Of a stretch of DNA of 64,000 nt, positions 14,211 to 26,740 are shown in pieces (positions within the stretch are counted from its first letter, which is position 1; the number at the start of each line of letters is the position of its first letter). Both the position numbers and the translations under genes were made by a program. The notes under the pieces were generated by a model. That model did no database searches, was not told where the DNA came from, and saw only the letters and a list, made by a program, of their open reading frames with translations. Origin of the DNA: Parus major (lineage: Eukaryota > Chordata > Aves > Passeriformes > Paridae); NCBI RefSeq assembly GCF_001522545.3, contig NC_031769.1, forward strand, positions 18,893,875-18,957,874, given 5' to 3'.

Positions 14211-17200
14211 AGTGTTATAGAATCCATAGCTCTGGAACAAAATATACCTATTTCCCTTCCATTTCATCCTGAACACTTCCCCTCCTCATCTTTACTGTCA
14301 GCCAAGTAATGTTCCTGGTTTTTATAATTGTGTTATACAAAAAGTACTAAACCTCTCATTGCTGAAGGAATGTTATGACAGTTTTCCCTTACAACCTTTG
14401 CTATTGTGCCAGTTAAGGTAATATTTGCCTCTAAAAGCCTAAAATGTTTCTAATATTGAATAAGCATGGCATTGTAGCTGTTCCTTGTTGCGGATAATCC
14501 GCTTGGTATCAACGCAGCTGTTCATATGAGTTACACAACAGGTTCCAAAAAAACCTATTATTTGTTTGGTTGTAAAGTTAACACATGCACAGTACAAAAC
14601 TAGTCCTGACATATTTTTGAGGTATATTTTTACTTGCTTCTTGGTCAAAGTCCCTAGTCTGTTAGGCTGCACTGCCTAGTATCACCGTGTTTGTGGGACC
14701 CAACCTTCATGTGAAGAAACTGATTGCTTCAAATGATCTTTCTTGTAGCAAAGGCCGGAAGGATGGGTCACTAATCTCATTAACATATCCTATTCTAGTA
14801 TGAATACTCTTAATTGAAATGTGGAGAGGGCCTAAAGACATTTCAGATGGGAGGTTCTGTGAAATAAGGCATGTAATTAGGGAATGTCTCAGAATGATTG
14901 AAAGGGTGTTTTTCATCAACACCATCTCTGCTCTTTGAGGCCATTCACTGAACTTTGCAGAAAGGACTTTCTGAAAAAGAGGAACATGGAACACAGCTAT
15001 TATTACTGTCAAGTATGACACAAAGGTGAGAAACAAAACCTATCCCAATCCCAACATTAGTTAGAAAATCACAACTCTGGCTAATAAAACTCTACATTTC
15101 ATCAGTGGCCTTTACTACAGAATTCTTTAAAACTATTAGCAGCATTTTCTGTTCTTCTCAGAATGAAAGCTGATAAATTAACAACAGAGGGAAGAGCTCC
15201 TAAGCTAGACAGTTCACTTGGAGTCGTTATATAAATGGCCTTTCTGAAATGTGTCCAAGACTTAAATTACTCTGATTAGTTGATGTCTGTGGAACTGGCA
15301 ACAAGCCTTTTCACTGTTGCTCTCATGGTAATGATTATTCTTGTTTCACTGCATATTTTGATAGCATTTCTCAAGTGTCTAGTTATAAATCTCTTAAAAG
15401 CCTGAGGATGGTTGAATCAGAGGTAAAATAAGAACAGATCCCAGCTGATATGGTCCTTGCCTTCTCTGTACAACTATTTTTGAAGTTTTGAAAATAAGTG
15501 TCTTCCTACATCCAAGCCAGAACTGATCAGAATGTGCTTCAAAAAAGAAACAGGGATGCTTTTAAGTCTATTCATTACATTTATATATCACAAAAGGATG
15601 TATAATTCAGAACAAGAAAGTTATGAGCACACAGTTTGCTTCTTTTTGTTAGACTACTTTTTTAAAAATTAACTGTAAAAATAGCATTTCTAATAGCCAT
15701 CATCACCACACATTTTTCCTTGTAGATAACAGCTCTCTTGAGATTCAAGAAAGCTCTAATAGATCTCATTTATCTAATCTTTCAGAGCCAATTAATTTTA
15801 CCAGAAAAATATTCATCTCATATCCTCAAACATCAAACCTTTTGTGTTCCCATAACTCATCTCCCCAAACTGCTATCAGCTCTGCAACTGGAGTTTGTGC
15901 CTCTTTGTTCCCACAGTTCTTTCAAACTCCAAGTCCCATCACTTCTCATTAACTAGTAACTTCTCCAAATCTCTTTGACAGAAGAGTTAAATCCCCCAAG
16001 TCAAAACTTTGAAAATAAACATTTATTAATCCATGTTTCACCCTGCTCTGCATTATCTGCCACTGAATCAGGAATAGAAACTGCTGTCTCAGTTCCTAAC
16101 ATGTTAAATGACTTTAGAAAGCTTCTGTTTTCTTTGTAAAAATCATTCCTTTGCATCTTGTGCTGCCTAAGAGTGACACAATGCACAAGATATTCCTCTA
16201 ACAGTATGGTATGACATGTCATGGAAAATCAGCTGTGAAATATTTTCAATGTTGTATGATGAAAGCAGATATAAGCAACCTTTTAACAACTTGCACCACA
16301 TCTTGCTTTCTTTCTTGACTGCACACTTCCAAATGGGTAAAGGACTCAATTCAGGTGGTTTTGAAAGATAAAGGTGAAATAATCTTAAGTTAAATATATC
16401 TTTAAACCAAAGTAAAAAATATCTATATATAAAAATGCATCATTATAGAACCAGAGCTTCCACTTCAGTGGAAAAACATGGTTGCCAATTGACAAAGATG
16501 CCCATCATAAATTTTGGTAAAGAGACCTCCAAAAGAATTTTCTTACTCCACTAACACCATTTTCCTGTTCAGTAGTACAGAACTAAATGGCCAGAAAATA
16601 ACTGTATGTAAGAATGTCACAATATAATATCAAAATAAGATAATTAAGAAAATAAGATAATATAAGAATAACATCAAGGAGGTGAGAAAAAATTCTTTAT
16701 TACCAAGAAATTAGATTACTAACTGAAAAATTCTCTACATGAAATACAATACAATAGCAAAGGAAAAAATGGTGAGTGGGCTGAGGCAGCCAGGAAGCAA
16801 TTCCAAGAGCTACCAGTACTAACAGACTTCCCCTAGATAGAAGATGATAAATGTACAGAGGAACTGTTTGTAAACTGGAAAATCATCCAGCAGATTGGGC
16901 AGAAACAATTTTTCCTTAGGATCTTGGTAGGGTTTTGTTTTGTTTCCTCATCTGACAGTACTTTCAATTATTGAGACAGAATGACAAAGGAGCATATGTG
17001 CTCAATGATCAGAGGACCTGCACCATCAAACCAGGCATCTGCTACTCATTTCCAAAGGATGCTGCAAGTGAGATACAAGTGAAAAACAGAATACTGAACA
17101 GACCTGAGCCAGGCCAACTGGAGCAGGACCAAGAAATTGGGCTGTTTTCACAGGAACTTAACACAAGTGGTCTATAGAAAGTAATTTGTACCTGGGAATG

Positions 17201-18072
17201 CACCCTGTAATTGTTTCATTGTATTTGATCCTTGTGTTACAGAGATGATTTAGGCATACATATGGCCAAAAACAGACCAAAGAGTGACTGCAAAGGTGAT
17301 TCTATTTACCATTGATCTTGCTCCCAAATAGAGTTAAAGTGCACTATCATGGCCCAGCCATTAATCTGTGAACAGATAACTAGATCTGGAGGAATCATAT
17401 CCTTGAATGGGATGCATCACAGAAATAATCATCTAATTTATGAAGCTGAAGGGTCTCCTCTGACTTGATTTCATTCTAATCTGACTTGCACCTGCCCCAT
17501 TCTGTCCTGAATTGCTCATCTCATTTTGGAAAATGTTATGGCTACATGGCTACCTACTGCATTCACCAGCTGTAACTGCAGCTGTTATTTCTGTTGTCCT
17601 TTTTTCCACCAAAAAAAAAAAAGGGTCTTTTTTATCCCATCTTCCCATGTTAACTGACAGCCCAGCAAAACACATTTTGCAAACAAAATTCTGAAGCACT
17701 GAATCAATTTGATTCATGATATATTAGTTGTTTAGTGACAGAATCACTAGGGTTGCAATGTTACTTACAACTCTTTTTCATTGACTGCACAGCATTTACA
17801 GAAAAGATGGTCTCACTTCAGTTTTATTTTTCATTAAGTCTTACAAATATTTTTTCTTCGTTTTTCATTGTTTTATATAAATTCCTGAGTTACTTTCTTA
17901 ATAATTTGGTAAGAAGGACAAAAATTCTCAGATTTTATGGAGACAGTAACTCTTCATAAATGTGTTCTAATACAGCTTCTACTAGAAACGTTTGTAATCT
18001 CACCACATTGGGGGAAAGAACTCCTTTTCAGGGAAAGCATGGTTAGCAGTGAGTTTCTTCAAAATGGTGAAT
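14211..18072. other. Noncoding; no gene recognised
   Basis: Short chance frames only. An AT-rich low-complexity patch lies near 16620-16670. The CR1 relic at 13.5-14.2 kb may extend slightly into the left end. Confidence 0.55.
15215..15410. promoter_or_regulatory. CNE-like segment
   Basis: Complex, repeat-free sequence with gattagttgatg, ggtaatgattattc and ctcaagtgtcta (NKX2-like TCAAGTG) words. No open frame. Judged by texture only. Confidence 0.2.
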
Positions 18073-18290
18073 GGAATCACAGAATCACAGCAACTGAAGT
18101 TATGGGGGACTTTCAGGACCATTTAGTCCAAACCCTGTCTCAAAAGAGGTATGTTTGGAACAAGCTGCTCAAACCTATGTCCAAGTGAATGCTCAGTCCC
18201 TCCAAGAACAGAGGTACCACCACCTCTCTATAAATCTTATTCCAGTCTTTGACCATTCTCACGGTAAAGACAAAAATCTTAGTAACTAAT
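18073..18290 (-). mobile_element. CR1 LINE 3' fragment
   Basis: It begins with the reverse-oriented CR1 terminal octamers (atcacagaatcacag) and continues through 'ggactttcaggaccatttagtcca'. It then reads 'gtaccaccacctct' and 'cagtctttgaccattctcacggtaaag', the reverse complement of the standard CR1 3' end. It is moderately diverged and 5'-truncated. Confidence 0.85.
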
Positions 18291-18753
18291 CAGAATATTC
18301 TACATTATATATTTTCTTACCCCAACTCTTAAAATCTATGACTGATTTAAAGTCACATTAATTACAAAAAAAATCGACTTTTTATTCAATGCTTTGTGCC
18401 CATTAAACCCTCAAATGCAAAGTTTGATTTGAAGTTCTTTTCTCTCTTGTACATCTGAGTGGCAAATGAAATTATATAAATAAAATGCATACAGGAACTC
18501 TGTACAGATGTAGAGGGAAAAAAGGATTCAGAATAGAGCATGAACATGGCAGTACATCATCCCACAGGCAGAACAATCCTGATAACTGTCCAATTAAATA
18601 TTATTGCAAAAAAGTTCATTACCCTGCCCCTCACTACTCCAATATATGGCACACAATAAAATCCCATGTTATCCTCTTCTTACCATCAGGATGACTGGGA
18701 GTAACACAGAAGAAAGAAATCAGATAGTCAATCTGCTTGCACTTCAAAGTAGG

Positions 18754-18800
18754 TTGGTTTTTTTTTGTTTTGTTTTTTTTGTTTTGTTTTTGTTTTTTTG
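18754..18800. repeat. T-rich (GTTTT)n-like tract
   Basis: Runs of T broken by single Gs (tttttttgttttgtttttttt). This may be the remnant of a reversed poly(A) tail or a simple low-complexity tract. Confidence 0.75.
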
Positions 18801-21800
18801 GTATAACTACTGGGGCTAGGGTTCTAGGAGGACTGATAAACATTTCCAGTCTTGGGTAATGCTAATTTAGTAGTGTCAAATGAATTATTGTCTATGAAAT
18901 ATCACCCATACACATAAACAAAGATGGCTGAAAAGTTTATTGGGTATTTTCCTTAAAAACACTCTCATACAAATGTGACTAAATGCAGATATGACGATAA
19001 GAACAGAAGGCTGAACAGAGATGAGTTTGTAAAATGTTATCTGGTTTATCTGGATCCATTTCTGCAAGCATCTGCCCTTTGAAAGATGGAAGAGTTGGGT
19101 GGTTAATTTGTGGGGTACAAATCATCCCTTGACAAAAACTTTTAGGAGATGCTTAACATCTCTCTTGAAGGCAGCACAGCTGCAGTCTCCAGTGCTGGTT
19201 TCACTGCCTTACTTTAGCTGCTAATTTAAAGCTAATTGTAGAGCAGGTCACATTTAAACCATTGGAAAAAAAGCCCATTTACTTTTATGGTGCATGGCCA
19301 AGATCTTAAAGTAAATAATAAAACCATTAATTGAATCCATTTACAAGGAAAAAACCAGCAAGAAGCAAACACAACCCAGCTATGGTTATTTGGAATTATG
19401 TGCAATTTTTCTAACTGGTTCTCAGATAAACATAGTGGCCATTGCTTTTTAAGCTTTATAAAACCCAAACCACAAAGTACCTCCTGTTGTTTCACACTGC
19501 CACACTTGGCTTGGCCTTTTTAATCACAGAATTTGGGTTGCAGTTTGCAGACATCTACTGGAATTTTCTCTTATCCACACCTTCTTTTCCCCAACAACAT
19601 GGAAGACGTCTACAAAACCAGACCTGAAAACTGAAGCTATGCTTCCTCTGCGTGCCATGCAAAAAGCCCATTATCATCAGAAGGCAAAAAATGTGGGTTT
19701 TTTTCCCCTAAATAGGGGAATTCAAAATATGAAATAATTAACGCATTCCTGGGAGTACGAGTGCACTCAACCCAAAAACACTTCCTACAGAATATAGCAT
19801 CTTCATTTTATATTCATGATGATGTAGAGAGTCAAAACATTCCCTCCTTTATTTATTTATGTGCAACAATAAACATCCTTTTCCAGGCAGCACCAAGCAT
19901 ACCAGAAAATAGAGTCCTGTCTCTACTTCTATTCTGTGGCTCAAGATTGAGAAGAGAAAAATCCCAGCAGTGTGGCACAAGATAATTAAAACACAATAAA
20001 ATATAATTCAGCTTTACAACTAAAGTAATCTGTTCAAGAGTGACAAGATGCCAAAGCTCTGACAACTACAATGCCCAAACAAGCAACATGTCCAGACTGG
20101 GCAGAGCACAATGTCTGCTGTTCACAAAGCTATGTGAAATACTTACTGAGACCTTGGATAAAAAAAGTTTACCTAGTGCATTCCTTCTGTTCATCCACCA
20201 TCAGGTTCAGTAAAATGAACAGGCTGTGAAATCAATGGCTTCCCAATTGTTCATTTGTAGGAGAGGCACAAAACTGTTTTATATAAAAGAGACTGAACTG
20301 CCAACATTTCAATGAATCTGAAAGAACTTACCCAAAGCCATTGATCCAAGAAGATAATCAGCATGCAGTGGTGAACACTCAGTGCTCCCCACTAGAAAAA
20401 TTATTTAGTAATGGTGACATAACCCCTGGATTCTGGGTCATCAGATATAAAATATCATTACTGTTCAGTAACTATTCAGTGACTCAGAGGACACAAGAAG
20501 AGCTGGCAATCACAGTCCATTTTTTTTGTGCTTCTGATGAGCAATTTCTGGCTAGACAAGTGGCTCTCTACAGTGTCAGGCTAGAGGATGCCAAGTCTAT
20601 TCTGTTCTAGCCAAGGAGTCACACAGGTATTTCAATGGGATTACCCAGGAGCTTGACAATTGATTACAAGTTTGAAGGTTATGTTGGACTGGGACCAAAG
20701 TGCTCAGCACTAAATCTCTCTTGATGAACTTCTCTGTATAAACATGTACTGAGAAAAAAACACCAAAAAAAAGAGAAATAGATAGATTCTGAATGGTATT
20801 TAGATACAAAAATCATTCAGATACCAAAATCCCATGGATGCTGTAATATCCTTAAATATCTTTAAAGAAATGAGGCAAACCCACCCTCTATGTTCCCAGC
20901 TACTCTGTTTGTTGTGAGCCTTAGTGAAGAGGCCAGTGACAGTACAAAAGTGCAGAAGGCCAATCGCACATGGCAACCTGGCAGGCTAGAGAGAAACACC
21001 TTAGTTTAGTGTACCACAGCTCAGACTCTTTTGTAAGCATCTGAATTTATGCTTCTCTGATTCAACTGTCAACCATAAGCATTAAAGACTCTTCGTAACA
21101 TAAAAGAAAATGCTTCCTATACTACAACTGCCCTGCAAAAGTAGCCATAGTTTAATCATAATTGCAAAACAATCAATACATTACATTGAATCATATTCAT
21201 CCCTTTCCCCAATCTGTAGCAGGGAAATACCTACTTTATTTATAGAGACTTGTTTGAGTTTAGCTAAAACTCTGTTAGAGCTGCATGCTGAGGAAAGAAG
21301 CCATCCTGGCTCTTTAGTCACGTAGCACTTCCATCTGTGGAACACGTTTTCTCTGTAATTTCCCTTTGAGCGTGCAGTCTTTGACATGCAGAAGAATGGA
21401 CAGCACTTGTCAAACTATGATTACTTCAGAAAATGAAATACATAAAATAATAACCAAGACAATCAAATGCACACACAACTATCATTTACTTGGAACACAG
21501 ACAAGCAGATAGCAAATGATTCAATTTATAATTAATTTAGAGGAAGGAGGAGGAGTTGGAAAAAACCCTATATAAATACATTCTTCAGAACTTGGCAGAA
21601 AATAATGACTGAACAAGGATCTCAAAAAGAAAATTAATGAATGACAACAGGAGCCGCACATGTGTAACGTGAAGATAGACTACAAGAAAATTAAACATGT
21701 TGCTTATGGGAAAATAACCACCTTCTCCTTATTTTGCTCAGAAAAAACCACACGGTTCCTAATGGAATTCAAGGCTATTATTCAATCAGAAGACTCTCAT

Positions 21801-24329
21801 GAAGGCAGAAACTGTAAAAGTATGCTTCCTAAAGCAAAGCCCCAGGAGATAATTGAAGCCCTAGAATCATAGCAGTGATTTTCTTGAACACTCATCCCCA
21901 GGTTACCTTAAAAAAATCCATCAGATAAGAACATACAATGCAGCAACATAAAGGTTACAGTCAGTGAGATGTAAATAAAGAAAGTGGAAGAAAATAAAAT
22001 GCCTAAAAATTCTCTGGGGGAAATTATGGGTGAGTACTTGCATGTGTAGACATGCAGATTGAACTTTACTGTATAAACTATATACCTGGTAAAAGTAGTA
22101 TTTTAAGAAATCCTTGTTCCCTTTTGAAAGTACTGTCCAGAAATTTCACATACCTTAGCAGTGTTTTAAAAGCCACAATACCTGTAGTTTTCAGAACTCA
22201 AGCACAGTTTTCAAGATCACACTTGAGCAGATTTGCTAAAAGGAACACTGAAAAAGATGGACTTGATGTGCAGGAAGGCCACAGGTGTCACATCAATGCT
22301 GTGTGAAGAGCCCCAACCTCTGGTCTAAACCGATGGAGATTTAAACGGAAGCCAGGCTGAACAAGCAGATCCAAGCCTGACAATTCACACATTGCAATGA
22401 TCTCTCTAAAAGCAAAAATATTGTTATGGAAGTTATAGAGGGGAAAAAACAGATCTTATTGATTTAAAAATTCAGTTTATAAATCCTGTGGTAACACAGA
22501 ATTGGAAAGAGATGAAAACAGAACAACTGTTTTCTTCCTAGGTCAGTACTGAAATGAAATCTGTAGTCTTGTCAGCCATGCACCCACTTCTCAAGGTCAT
22601 CTAGTGATAAATCAAATGATTAGAAGACTCTTACTCCATATATGAGGACCAGATCCCACTCTGTGCTCCTCTCCCAGATTGCATCAAATAATGGTGTGCT
22701 AACCTTATTATTTGCCTTCCAAATTCCCTCACCAGCAATGAACTCAGTCACCACTGCTCTGAAGTTATGGTCAGAGAACAGCAGGGACAGAGCTTGCTCC
22801 CAGCACTTTCCAGTTAATGCCACATATAACCACTGCACTTATCAAAGCTAAATGACAATCTGGTGAAAATCCCATTGTCCTAAGTCCTGCAGACAGAGGA
22901 GCTGATGCACTTTTTTCCCAAAATGAAAGAATTCAACCATTCTTCAACCAATTCTTCATCCAAGCTATACAGGATGCACACCATACATCATACAGGGATG
23001 CAAAACTAGCTCCCTCATCAGCAAGGAAGGGTTAGAGAAAGGATTATCAGCCTAGGGTATAGCACATAAGCTGGCACAGTCTAATTTATGAGCTAACAAG
23101 TCTGTGGAGAGACCTTAAAATAGGGAAGCAATATAAACCATTCAAAGTACCTAAGACCCAGAGAGCAAAGGAGGCCAAACAATGGCAAGAAATTAAATAG
23201 GTTTAATATACTACTGGGCACTCACAGATAAGTGCCATTAGTTCCCACATACTTCATTTTTTAAAAGACCAATTACAGAAGTCCTGCCACTGAATAAAGA
23301 TTGTGGCTTTTACTGTGGCTTCTCAGGGAGAAAAGAAAATTAGTCTGGACAACTTAGAAATTATACACGCAAATAAAAAATGGCAGTATTATTATTTCTT
23401 AACAAATCCCATGATTTCTTGAGCCTCATGGCATTTAATTTTGGAGTCAGTTGCATGGTAAAGCTTGGTTCATGAAGGCAGGGATACAAGGCTGTTATCA
23501 TCAGCATTGAAAAAGCCTGAACACTGTACCAGAGTGAATTTTTTGCTTGTTCAATCTTTACACTGGAGTAGGAGATATATATTCCAACATCACCCAAGAA
23601 AATCTAAAAGTTCATATTTCTATTTTTTCCAATTTCTGATAAAAATCACTTTGAGATGTACATTAAACTAATGCCAGGCAAAACACTGCAGCACTTGCTC
23701 CTCACAAAGAGTAGGTTTCCAGCCATAGCAAAATTTGGCTGCTAAATGCATGTCCTTATTACTACAATGTGTTTTTGTGACCTCTGCTGCCCTATAATTC
23801 AGTGTTTGAATGCTAATAATTACATGGGATATGATACTGCACATCTAATCAGTGCTTTGGTGAACCAAAGAAAAAGACCACGTCAGAAACAAAAGAAAGA
23901 ATTCAATAGCAATCTTACATAGAACAGAAATTTGGGTTCTTCCTCAGGTGTTCCCATTACCTGACATTTTTGATATGTAGTAAAGAAATTTTATTTATAC
24001 TAATGAGGCACTACCCAAAAATCAATTCCTAAGCCACAACTGCATTTGTAACAACTGCTGCAAGACTTGCCTTTTCTTGGAGTCCTGAGAGCAGAGGAGC
24101 TCTTGCAGTTTCTCTTTGCCTGATGCAGAAATGTGTACAATTGGCATTGATGAGTCAGGGTAAAAAGCTCCCTTAGCCATCCTTCTCTTTCTTGCTAAAC
24201 TCTTTGAGCGTATGTCTTTATTTGTGTGTGAAGAAACACAGGCAACATAAATAACAGTTTCCCTGAATCCTGGAGCTCAAATAACACAGTTGTAATTTCA
24301 CTCCCTCTGTGATTCAAACCAGGCTAGAA

Positions 24330-24450
24330 GCTTCCTTGCTATAGAAATCATGCAAATGTATTAAAAATTGTCACCGCCCTCTAAGACAAGAGCCATAAAG
24401 AAACAAATACTGTTCTAAAATCTGTTGGAGGCCAAACACACAAATTGATT
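24330..24450. promoter_or_regulatory. CNE-like segment with POU octamer
   Basis: An exact ATGCAAAT octamer at 24350-24357 lies in non-repetitive sequence followed by attgtcaccgccctct and ccataaa (HOX/CDX-like). Motif and texture evidence only. Confidence 0.25.
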
Positions 24451-25254
24451 TTTTTGTTAGGTTCTTTTACAGAGATAATACTAGAAAGAACTGGGATTGA
24501 AAGTGAATCTCCTGAAAATTGGTTTGGCCACTATCCTAAAACTATAAAATGAAATTATATGTTGTAGTCTTCATTACTTGTAGTCTTTAAGTCAGATTTT
24601 TTGTAGGATACATGTATACTCAGGTTTTAACAACAGAACACCAAAGTTACAAACTCTAGGAATGGACACTCTTTTACTTACCTGCCCACCACAGGGCATT
24701 TCAGTTAGTCTGATGATGACCTACATATATTCCTAAATCAGTCTTCCAGTTTTTGAATTAGCCTGTACAGCCGTGTTATCCCTTGGATACTCTAAAGAAA
24801 GACATTGAGACACTGGACTATGTGTTTAGTGTTCTTTGTTCCCTGTAAACAGCTTTCATAAAACTGAAATATGCTCCAGGAAGACAAAAGCAAGAAAGCA
24901 CACTCCCACACCTCCAGTTACAGTTACTTTGCCAGACTGACCAGCTAACTTTCTTGGTCTCTCTGAAGCAGCAATTTGGGCCACCAATTTCACCACTTTT
25001 TCAAGATTCTTGTTGCTACTGAACCTCGTTTTGAGTCTGCTTTCTTTTGATTAAATTACATTTCAGAAAAGAGATGAATGGCACAGAGTGAGAAGCTGGA
25101 AACCTGTCACTGTGCTTGCCAGGTTCAAGTGGCAGAGCACTGCTCATTTGTCCTTTCAAAGGCGGTTCTTTTTCTCCTGTCAGTGGGTGCTGGGACACAC
25201 AGATGTGATGTCCCTGTCCCATTCCCCCTCCCCCCTTTTATTTTCTTTTTAATA

Positions 25255-25500
25255 TCCTTAGAACTTTCTTAATGATATTAAATTTCTGGATTAGCTTTAA
25301 GGCGCTTTTGCTAAAAGACTAATAAATAATGATAAAATTTTACTATTTGTTATCACACCAACTTTATGCATTAGTCCCATAACTGAAATTACATCATATT
25401 CAGGAGCCTGCACAATCTAAATACGGTACTTAAGCACAAATTAATTACAGCATTAGGGAACAGGTTTTCTGATGTGCGTGACATACCTATATCCCTTCAG
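25255..25500. promoter_or_regulatory. CNE-like segment with homeodomain sites
   Basis: Repeat-free sequence with ggattagc, taataaataatgataaaa, tatgcattagt and aaattaattacagcattag. Several paired TAAT cores resemble a developmental enhancer. Conservation is untested. Confidence 0.25.
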
Positions 25501-26419
25501 GGGAATGTTTGAAGGACTCAAACACAGTGCTTTGATGCTTCATTTTCAATCCTCCACTACACAGGGGCCACAGTGGTTTTAAAACCCAATGACCAGTCAC
25601 CCTCTTGACATTCATGCTGCAAGGTTTGGACAGACTGCAAAGTAGTACAGCAGGGTTATGTAAGCACCTATCATAATATCATTATGGGAAAACCTTGAGT
25701 GAATCTGTAGATAAACAATCATGCCACAAAGGCTGTGCAGAAGCCAGCAGGTTAGACACACAACTGTGATGCTAAGAAACCGCTCTCTCTGGGAGATCTG
25801 GAGCAGAAACAGCAAAGTTATGATATAACCCATGACCACAGACAGCACTGTTGGTGAAACTGCAAGCCAAGTCTCCTGGACAAAGGCCCACTGGGACGCT
25901 CTCCAGGCAGCACAATCTGTGGCACTTGTTTTAGAGTCTAGCACACATGATTTAAGTGTCTTTTCAGATTACAGCAAAAAGGAAATTGTGAGGCCAGAAT
26001 ATGCAAAAAAAGTGTATTGCTGTGAACATATCTACTTCTCTTAAATCTCGAATCACAGACTTTGGGCAACACCCTTCCCTCATACTGCTCCTGAAGGAAG
26101 GTGTTTATCTGTGGAAGACTGAGCAGTGTTGAGGGACTCATGTATTACCTCCTAAGATGGACAAAACACTTTCCTCTGCAGTACTGCACTACAGGACTCC
26201 CAAGGAGCAGGTGAAGTTATGCAGCAGTAACTCCAGATTTAGGACACCAGTACCCTGCAGATGTGTATCCCCTACATAAAATTCCATAAAGTTTTGGTAT
26301 GCACTCATTAGAAATCTCTCTGACTTTGAAAGGGAACCATGTTCAGAACCCCCTTCTCTATTGGTTACTGATCTTTGTATTTTCATAAATTTATTCCTGG
26401 TCATTATATATCTATTTGT

Positions 26420-26740
26420 TCTTTACCTCAAATATCTCCTCTTCCCTGTTTTTTCTCCTGAAATATATTTACAGAAAGATACTACAACTTCTTTCAGACT
26501 TTATTTTGTGAGACTAAAGAAATTTATCCTACCTCACTGAGAATGGTTTGTCGTTTTCATCCCAAATAGGCTTTTTGCACCTTTTGCAATTTGAATGAGT
26601 TTTTATAGCAAATGAATGATCAGAACTTTATGAAATATTTTATGCTCAGTTATATCAATGTACTTCTTTCTCACTGCTGAAAAAGCTGGTTCTTGTATCT
26701 TTTAGTAGCACAACTGCTTTTTTCCACATCTACCACACAT
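26420..26740 (-). mobile_element. Probable ancient CR1/L3-like LINE relic
   Basis: A reverse-oriented stretch keeps the word order of old CR1/L3 elements: 'ctcctgaaatatattta', 'gagactaaa', 'ttttgcaccttttgcaatttgaatga', 'gatcagaacttta...aatattttatgctcag', and then 'acttctttctcactgctgaaa'. Similarity is patchy, so the family and ends are uncertain. Confidence 0.45.

Larger units (their letters stand above)
18291..26419. other. Noncoding; no gene recognised
   Basis: Contains a T-rich tract and two CNE-like segments. A 110-codon minus frame at 25612-25944 with three hydrophobic stretches is discussed among the rejected items. Confidence 0.55.

Noticed and set aside
25612..25944. 110-codon minus-strand frame with three hydrophobic stretches that resemble membrane segments
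   Set aside because: It starts with GTG rather than ATG, matches no family I recognise and has a weak splice acceptor context. Hydrophobic runs are expected by chance in T-rich frames.
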